Below the pieces are notes generated by a model. It searched no databases and was not told the origin of the DNA. It saw nothing but the letters and a program-made list of their open reading frames with translations. A DNA stretch of 64,000 bases from Glandiceps talaboti (taxonomy: Eukaryota > Hemichordata > Enteropneusta > Spengelidae): NCBI RefSeq assembly GCF_964340395.1, contig NC_135569.1, forward strand, positions 677,001 through 741,000. Direction: 5' to 3'. Below are positions 57,656-64,000 of the stretch, piece by piece; within the stretch, counting starts at the first letter, position 1; each line of letters begins with the position of its first letter. Both the position numbers and the translations under genes were made by a program.

Positions 57656-59676
57656 ACATACATACATACATACATACGTACATACATACATACATACATA
57701 CATACATACATACTGTACACATTCATTCACCAATTAATCAATTTCCTTCTCTTCTTAATTCTGCCATTGTTTAGTGGCATCAGTTGAAGTTTGCATTCTC
57801 ATTGTATTATCTACACAGATCTTCAACTGGAAAGTTACAGCATATATGCTACTCCATCAGTTATAACTGACACGACAACCAATTATGTATACATGTTAGT
57901 TGCTGTTAGCAACCAAGGACCCGAAGATCTTGCAGCCCACTCAGACAACAACTTCAACTTGAAATTGTACCTGTCCGAAGGAGAACACTTGGTCAATCCG
58001 ATATTACAAGAACATTTTGCAGTTGGAGGATCAAATATTGACTATTTTAAAACAGAATTTGTTGTAGGTGCCCAGGTTACATTTACAACATGGGATAGTA
58101 AATCTATCGAGTATATGAGTGATATGTGCTCAACGTACAGTCATCTTTGTGTTGCTGTGGTAAAGGACGAGGTCTCTAACACATACACCGATGACAATCC
58201 GGACAACGACTATTTTTGTTTGAAATTCGTTGCTGGTGTCGTCAGCTATGCCGGACAAACTAATTGCCCTGCAGGTAATGTCACTGATATGAGTGCTTGT
58301 ATTAATTTGTGCATTTTCATGACAAACTTTCACATTTGCTTTTTTGTGCATCACAGTATTCCACAAATATACTTGAAAAAAGACCAATCTTCAACCATAA
58401 TTTTCTGTTTCATCTTTAACCATAATTTTCTGTTACCGTAGCTTATTGTTTTCTTTGCCAAAATTTCTCAAATTTTGTTCTTTGCAGATCCAGGTGTCCA
58501 ATCATATAATATAACATTCCCTGAGAAGCGAGTATACAGCCCAAACTACAACTGTGAAATTGTATTTGACCTAACTCTGTTCAACTATGGTGGCGCTCAA
58601 CTCAATCTCGTTGTCAGCGAAGACGTATCATTCCAGTTTTATTTCTCTGATCATATTGATGATCCTAATGAGGCTGGTCAACATTCTACTGTAGAGGGCA
58701 GTGTTGTAGTAGATAATGCCACTTTGTCAATTGCACCGTGGGAGAGTGAGACATTGAGTGGATTGAAAGTGAATATAACAGGCCCACAAGAAGACTGCGA
58801 CAATTACAGACATTTGTGTGTTAGAGTTATTATAGGTATGAATTTGTTAGATTGTGATGGGGAGATTCTTTGCACAGAAGTTTTTTTCTAGAACATCATT
58901 ACAGTAAATTTGTATTTAAATCAATTACCATCTTTCACGTCTTTTTCCTAGGCCTTACTAGAGGTTTTCAGTAGATATTTAATGATTGCACAAACAAACA
59001 AACAAACAAACAATAGAAGTGATGTTTGATTTGAAAATGAGGCATAATCCTTGTATGTCTGCTGCATTTTCTTCATAGCATTTAGAAGTTCAAGCTATAA
59101 ATTGCAAACTTTGTGTAATTTGTCAAGATTTTTTAGAAAGCGTAATATTCTAAATTAATCCATCAACCAAGGTGCTCTAAATAATGTCACTGTAATTTCC
59201 AAAAACATCAAAGAATGTTACAAGTAAATTAAGGGTTATGTAAATGAGATGATATGTGATTGCGGGGAGATTAACCTTACACACTTGATCGTATGACTAA
59301 TAACATTATCATTCTGTGACAGATGGTGGCGCTATTTTCAATGATGACATCACAACAAATGACTACTGCCTGGTGCTAGGTGGTGATGCGGGTGATATGA
59401 GATGTGTTGGTGAGTTACTCTTCTGAACGATTATCAGGTTGTCATATTGAGTCTATTTCTGTTTGAAGAGAGTTATTGTGGACATTTCATTCCAAAGGTA
59501 AAATATTTGAATACATGACTTTCATGCCATAATCCTGGATATTCCTAATATTATTTCACTATAATTTATTATCATTTATTTCAGGTTGTTTTGCCAGACT
59601 GAGTTGGATGTTAGGTCTACTATTGATGTGTATTACTATCGTCCAGCTGGTTGGCTTTGACCCTTTGGTGACCTAA
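55621..59676 (+). CDS. Gene 2: unrecognised secreted or GPI-anchored protein with two beta-rich repeats
   Basis: Six coding exons: 55621-55632, 57283-57364, 57819-58274, 58488-58835, 59323-59409 and 59585-59676. All phases agree and they total 358 residues. The start ATGGCCAAGATG runs directly into a GTGAGT donor, and exon 2 completes a signal peptide (MRHYLVHYFLFVLLACIGF). Two related repeats follow: residues about 32-180 (exon 3) and 182-325 (exons 4-5). Each ends in a YxHLCVxV....DD..NDYxCL motif. N-glycosylation sequons (NIT, NAT) occur in repeat 2. The last exon has a 20-residue hydrophobic stretch (LSWMLGLLLMCITIVQLVGF) five residues from the end, which fits a GPI signal. The repeats resemble CARDB-type beta-sandwiches, but that is a guess. 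I know of no named homologue. Confidence 0.8.
55633..57282. other. Intron 1 of gene 2
   Basis: Contains a poly-G tract (56452-56470) and a 30-bp triplicated unit at 56895-56985 (GTTCTTAATCGGTAAGAACC, itself an inverted repeat). It ends in a strong TTTGTTTTTTGCAG acceptor. No other coding sequence is supported. Confidence 0.65.
57383..57715. repeat. (CA)n and (CATA)n compound microsatellite
   Basis: About 330 bp of CACA and CATACATA blocks begins some 19 nt after the GTACGT donor of gene 2 exon 2. The His/Thr/Tyr-rich frames across it are not protein coding. Confidence 0.97.
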
Positions 59677-59915
59677 CAACTTATTAACTGAACAGCGCCA
59701 TCTACCATAAACATCTACTGTTTAAAGGTCTCTGATTCTATCCCAGGTTCTCACATTAGTTGCATCAGAAGTATTAAAGTTGTACTAACTGTAAATGGAG
59801 TATTATTTTGTTGATCAGACAACCAACAATATATTCACTGAAAATTGTTCAAGTATCAATAATGAGACATTGTACAGAGGTTGATTTTATCTACAATAGG
59901 TACAGTAACATAAGT

Positions 59916-60000
<85 letters not shown>

Positions 60001-60240
60001 CATGTTTGTGCTACTTACATTTCATAATCGTATTGTTTAACAATCTAGAATTGAAGTAGGATAGAAACTACATTTCTACATTTCAACAATAAATGATAAT
60101 TTTCGTTAAATTATATAAAGGCATACATTTCATAAGTCTGAGTGGAAATTTCCTTGAATTTGAAAATAAGAATAAAACTTGCAGAAAGAAATGTTGCAGT
60201 TACTTAGTCTAAGAATGAAATACTTAATAGTTTGAATAAA
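59677..60240 (+). other. Gene 2 3'UTR candidate with poly(A) signals
   Basis: AATAAA occurs at 60088, 60171 and 60235. A (GT)n microsatellite fills 59917-59998. Which signal is used cannot be told from sequence. Confidence 0.5.
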
Positions 60241-60279
60241 AATAATCGACCACAATCAGAAACTGCGAAAATCAATATA

Positions 60280-62077
60280 TTTATTTCACAAAAGAAATCC
60301 ATTCTATGGTATATTTCCTGATTAGTACTGCCATCTCAGTATTTACACTGGAGAACATTCACACACAAAAAATGCTTTATTTGTTGTTGCAACACAAAAT
60401 AATATTTTGTCATTTGATACGTTTTGATTTAAAGGATTAATATTTTATAAATTGAATCTTAGAAGAAATGGAAAAAGAGGTAAATTTTTTCCAGTGTTAT
60501 ATACATAAATTAATGTGTCCAGGCTACTCTGTGTCTCTGGAAGTCTTCCCCAGTGAAATCTAAATTTATTAATGCTTTCGATAAACTCTCTACAAAATGG
60601 CAAAATATTTTGTACAACTTCCAGGCAGTTTGCAGAATGAATTTATACAACAGTAATTTGTTGCAAAATGAAGTTGTCGTCTTTTATTAGAAAATTGTAA
60701 ATGCGTTCTGTTTTTGCAATGTACACAAATTTACTAGAGGGAATTCATAAATGCTGTAAGAACATTAGTAACAGAATATTTTAATGAATATTTTAATCCT
60801 TATAAAATACATGTTGAATCTAGATGTAGGCGTCAATGCTTTGATATCTGTATTTAATGTCTGCATGTTGGCAAATTAGTTAATTTCACTTTAACAAAAG
60901 CTTTTCCTTCAATCATGCCATCTTAAAGTGTATCATGCGAATAGTTATATCAAACAGACTCAGTGAATACTAACTTGCAAAGGGTTAGAAATGTTTTATT
61001 CAGTGTGAATATTGTTTATTAATTTGATTTTAAGCATTTTTTAAAAACTAGAATACTTTTATGAAAATGTAATAGATTTTGTAGAAAATTCTTGAATGGT
61101 AATTTTATGATTTATTTCTGCTTATGAAATGAATTATTCAATATGTAAATATATTTGCATAATGTAAATTACTCCTGAATATATATTCAAAGATTATAAA
61201 TATAGTATGTATGATACTGATAATTATAATGCTCACAATTATTAAAATTAAATATGAATGCTTTGATTTTTTAAAAATATTTAGTCACCAAAGGAAAGTA
61301 CACGTGTATTATACCATGCATGAGCCAAAAATATGGAATATATACCCCGGTCATTGTATGTCATGACAACACGTGTCTACGTCACTGGTTCTGCTGTGTT
61401 CGAAATATGAGTCAAAATGAACAAAATTGCTTTCCCTGATTTTTCTTTGATATTACTGGTGCAGGTATAAATATGTTATTCTCTAATATTTTTCTTCGTT
61501 CAGCCAGACAATACTTGTGACCTAAGGGTGTTGTTGCTACTCATAGTGACAAAGACCCCTTAGGTCACTTATATTTTCCTTAGCTGAATGAAGAAAAATT
61601 TTGATGAGTAACATCTAAGTATTCTATTTTTTGTATATGTATATTTCCTATTTTCTATGGAATATTTTGATGGCCTGAAATAAAGAAATAAAAATAATGT
61701 GATTCGAAAGACTCAACATGTCACATGACAAAACCTTTAGGTCATGAGTATTTTCAGGCTGAATAAAGAAAGATAGTGGGTAATAATATACTTGTACCTT
61801 TGCAAGCATTTATGAAAAAATTGGGGGAAATTGTAATTTTGAATGTTTTGACATACCACCTCAGACCCAATGATATGTATTATTATACTGTTGAACTATT
61901 AGGGTAATATGTCACTATTTTCTGATTTTCTGAATTCAAGATCATTCAACTTGGCTTGTGAAAGGTATACTAAGCAGCTTCTATGTTGACTGACTTGGTT
62001 CCATGGTTATGCATAATAACTTTGACATCTTTTTTGAAGGTAAATGGAATAAGCCTGTGATGTGATATTGTTATATT
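60280..62077 (-). other. Gene 3 3'UTR candidate
   Basis: On the minus strand, TGA at 62080-62078 is followed by about 1.8 kb of AT-rich sequence with AATAAA at 60285-60280. It contains the foldback element at 61479-61615 and a related arm at 61735-61880. No coding sequence is seen on either strand. The extent of the UTR is inferred. Confidence 0.45.
61479..61615. mobile_element. Foldback (MITE-like) element, family A, copy 2
   Basis: The outer arms ATATTTTTCTTCGTTCAG and CTGAATGAAGAAAAATTTT are inverted, and an inner pair TGACCTAAGGG and CCCTTAGGTCA is also inverted. Together they can form a long hairpin. A single related arm with the shared downstream flank lies at 61735-61880. Confidence 0.78.
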
Positions 62078-63746
62078 TCATTCTTCAAGTCTCTGAGGGA
62101 AGAAAAAAACAGTTTGTAGTTGAAAACATGAAAAATACAAGAAATACAGTAATGATGGATAAATTGTCAAAATCTTAGATCTTTTCACTTTGTTCTTTAA
62201 CCAAAGTAACAACAAAATACCTCTCTTTCCGTGGTGCAGACTGTGTTGTTAAAAGTTAGCAATGACAGGAAAGAATTCAACATAGAGTCTATATTAGGCC
62301 AGGTGAAACAAATGTTATGGACTTGTGTCTAATAAGGCCTAGAAAGAAAATTGTTTTGGTTCCACCTTTCCTGTCACCTTTGTAGACACCTTTCCTAAAA
62401 AGTGAACAATTTGTTGTTGAGGGCACTTCAAATTGCTGTCGCTTAGCAACAGAAATGTGTTAAGCAAATAATGATGAATCTTGAGTGTATAACTTACTTC
62501 TCCAATGTCTGGAGTTGATGGATAATGGTTGATATCAACATGTGGTCTTTGGATTCTAAATCTTTCACTATCAAACTCATTAAGTTGGTAGTCCCATCGG
62601 AACTGGAAATTATCATCAGATGTTTTACCATATGCAAAATTATCACGATACATCTCAATGTCTTCCACCTCGGCCCTGTCCCAAGCCAGTGAATCTACAT
62701 CCGGGAAATTTCCAATACTCTCGCTGTCACTGTACTCATCTGCATAATCAAAATCTCTATACCATATTTGGTCATCGGTATGGTAATCATCATAAACATA
62801 TTCAACTTTCCTGCTAACGAAAGTAAGAAATACACACAAATTAATATTGTAAATTGTTGTCTCAGTTTCATTATTCTAAACATTCATAATTCATCATAAA
62901 TGTTTGGTATTTCAGACTTCAACGTGCATAGTTTTGTCGTCAGAAAAGTTTACAAACCACTTCCAGTACATATAATAATATAAAAAGACTTTAAAAACAT
63001 CTCTTTATATTTCTATTGGTCATCGTCAACATTTTAAAGATAAAGTGCCTGCACAACAGAAAGTGAAAATGAAAATCAGCAAGTGTAAACGAATTAATAA
63101 AAAGACAAATAACTAGTCAATAAATAGTAGAAAGGTAGTATATTTATATTTAGATATTCAGGTGTGATCCCACTTGGGGCTTGAAAGTATCAAGTGATCT
63201 AGTCTTTAAGGTACGCTGCGATGGGGCGCCCTCACACGTCAATCAACCCATGGCGCATGCCGTTGAGGGCGGAGCGACGCGACATACTTAGTCCACTTAC
63301 ACTGTCGGGGCCAGCATAGTCTACAAGTGATCCTACAGCTAGTTACAATATCTGTTGGTAGATTATTCCAAGTTGTGATGGTTGGAAAATGAATATTTTC
63401 TGTAGTCTGTTTTAAATGGTAATATTTGATAGCTTTTACTGTGTATGTGTCTGGTAATCTAACATCTCGTGCGTGCGTGCGTGCGTGCGTGCGCCACGTG
63501 CCTGCGTGCTATCAGTGCCTGTATTTTTTATGCAATTCGTAACAAAAATCCCTGTAAGGTTGTGTGAGATGTAAAACATTGACACTCTGTAGTCTTTCTT
63601 GTTTGGTAGTATGTGACTATAGCTAACTTACTCTTTACGTCGTCTTCTTCGAGCTATACAGGCAACACAGCAACAACAGCATAACAGTAATGCGATAACA
63701 ATGCCAACAACCATCGCAGTTACCCATACCCACGTTAGATCATCAA
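62078..63746 (-). CDS. Gene 3 (3' part): single-pass membrane protein, transmembrane segment and acidic cytoplasmic tail
   Basis: Minus-strand exons 63746-63632, 62810-62498 and 62092-62078. Phases agree, and the final exon encodes only RLEE-stop. The first visible exon reads DDLTWVWV, then a hydrophobic segment (TAMVVGIVIALLL), five cysteines in a row and RRRRRKE. That is a type I membrane anchor with a basic stop-transfer and likely palmitoylation sites. The tail of about 115 residues is rich in Asp, Glu and Tyr (VEYVYDDYHTDD, YRDFDYADEYSDSES). The extracellular part lies beyond the right edge. Not recognised. It might be related to gene 2, but nothing visible shows this. Confidence 0.72.
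63341..63460 (-). pseudogene. Possible LINE reverse transcriptase C-terminal relic
   Basis: An open minus-strand reading contains YHLKQTTENIHFPTITTWNN followed by LPTDIV. The FP.TI..WN.LP..IV pattern again suggests the end of a non-LTR ORF2. It is followed on the minus strand by a GC-rich stretch (63220-63300) unlike the surroundings. Within intron of gene 3. Confidence 0.5.
63468..63493. repeat. (GTGC)n microsatellite
   Basis: Six GTGC/CGTG units, then CGCCACGTGCCTGCGTGC. Confidence 0.9.
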
Positions 63747-64000
63747 CTAAATAGAAACAAATTGGTATCGGGAAATAATTCAAATTATTGTAATATGAAG
63801 AAGTATACATTTAGCATTGAAATTTAAAAAAAACATCCAAGGTTTGAAACCAGTCTAAGATTTAAAAAGTTTTTGTATTGTGAATATAACTAAATCGTGA
63901 TTTGACGACGGACGCGAAATGTCATAAAGTTATTCAAACGTTACGACGGAGGAGGCTTAGGAGGCAATCGTTAAAGCCCTCGAAATTATAAAGATTGGTG
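63747..64000. other. Upstream intron of gene 3 (minus strand)
   Basis: No exon recognised before the window edge. The stretch ends the intron at a TTTGTTTCTATTTAG acceptor for the exon starting at 63746. Confidence 0.5.

Noticed and set aside
57223-57787. Long His/Thr/Tyr and Cys/Val/Tyr frames on both strands
   Set aside because: They come from the CATA/CA microsatellite in intron 2 of gene 2, and the same DNA is open on both strands.

Overview
This is a 64 kb piece of an intron-rich, AT-rich animal genome. It is full of microsatellites, minisatellites and short transposon relics and has no bacterial features. The main gene lies on the + strand and is a perlecan-type basement-membrane proteoglycan (HSPG2). 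The domain order and intron density suggest an invertebrate, perhaps a non-vertebrate deuterostome such as a hemichordate, cephalochordate or echinoderm. That placement is an inference and the phylum cannot be fixed from sequence alone.

Layout. Positions 1-2756 are intron or upstream sequence. Perlecan occupies 2757-48767: I could place 58 exons whose splice phases all agree. They sum to 8094 nt, or 2697 residues plus stop. The 5' part of the gene (signal peptide, and in relatives SEA, LDL-receptor and further laminin modules) lies before the window. The domain order in the window is: laminin-EGF, laminin IV-A, laminin-EGFs; a second copy of that block; five Ig domains; three EGF repeats; seven more Ig domains; then LG1, EGF pair, LG2, EGF pair, LG3 and stop (an endorepellin-like C-terminus). 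Introns hold SINEs, LINE relics, MITE-like elements and many tandem arrays, with one intron of 7.2 kb (36122-43309).

Positions 48768-55620 are 3'UTR and intergenic DNA with minisatellites and two types of MITE-like element. Gene 2 (+, 55621-59676, six coding exons, 358 residues) encodes an unrecognised secreted or GPI-anchored protein. It has a signal peptide, two related beta-rich repeats and a hydrophobic C-terminus. Gene 3 (-, 63746-62078) enters from the right edge. Only its transmembrane segment, with five consecutive cysteines, and an acidic, tyrosine-rich cytoplasmic tail are visible. Genes 2 and 3 converge, and their candidate poly(A) signals are about 40 nt apart near 60240-60285.

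The most unusual observation is that at three separate perlecan exons the exon end together with its 5' splice site has been tandemly duplicated into the intron (10.9, 18.7 and 35.7 kb), making arrays of decoy splice donors. The two laminin IV blocks also match exon for exon in length, except that one intron sits 29 nt apart between them. Two relics at 33.9 kb and 48.4 kb carry a degraded hammerhead-ribozyme-like core of the kind known from Penelope-like retroelements.
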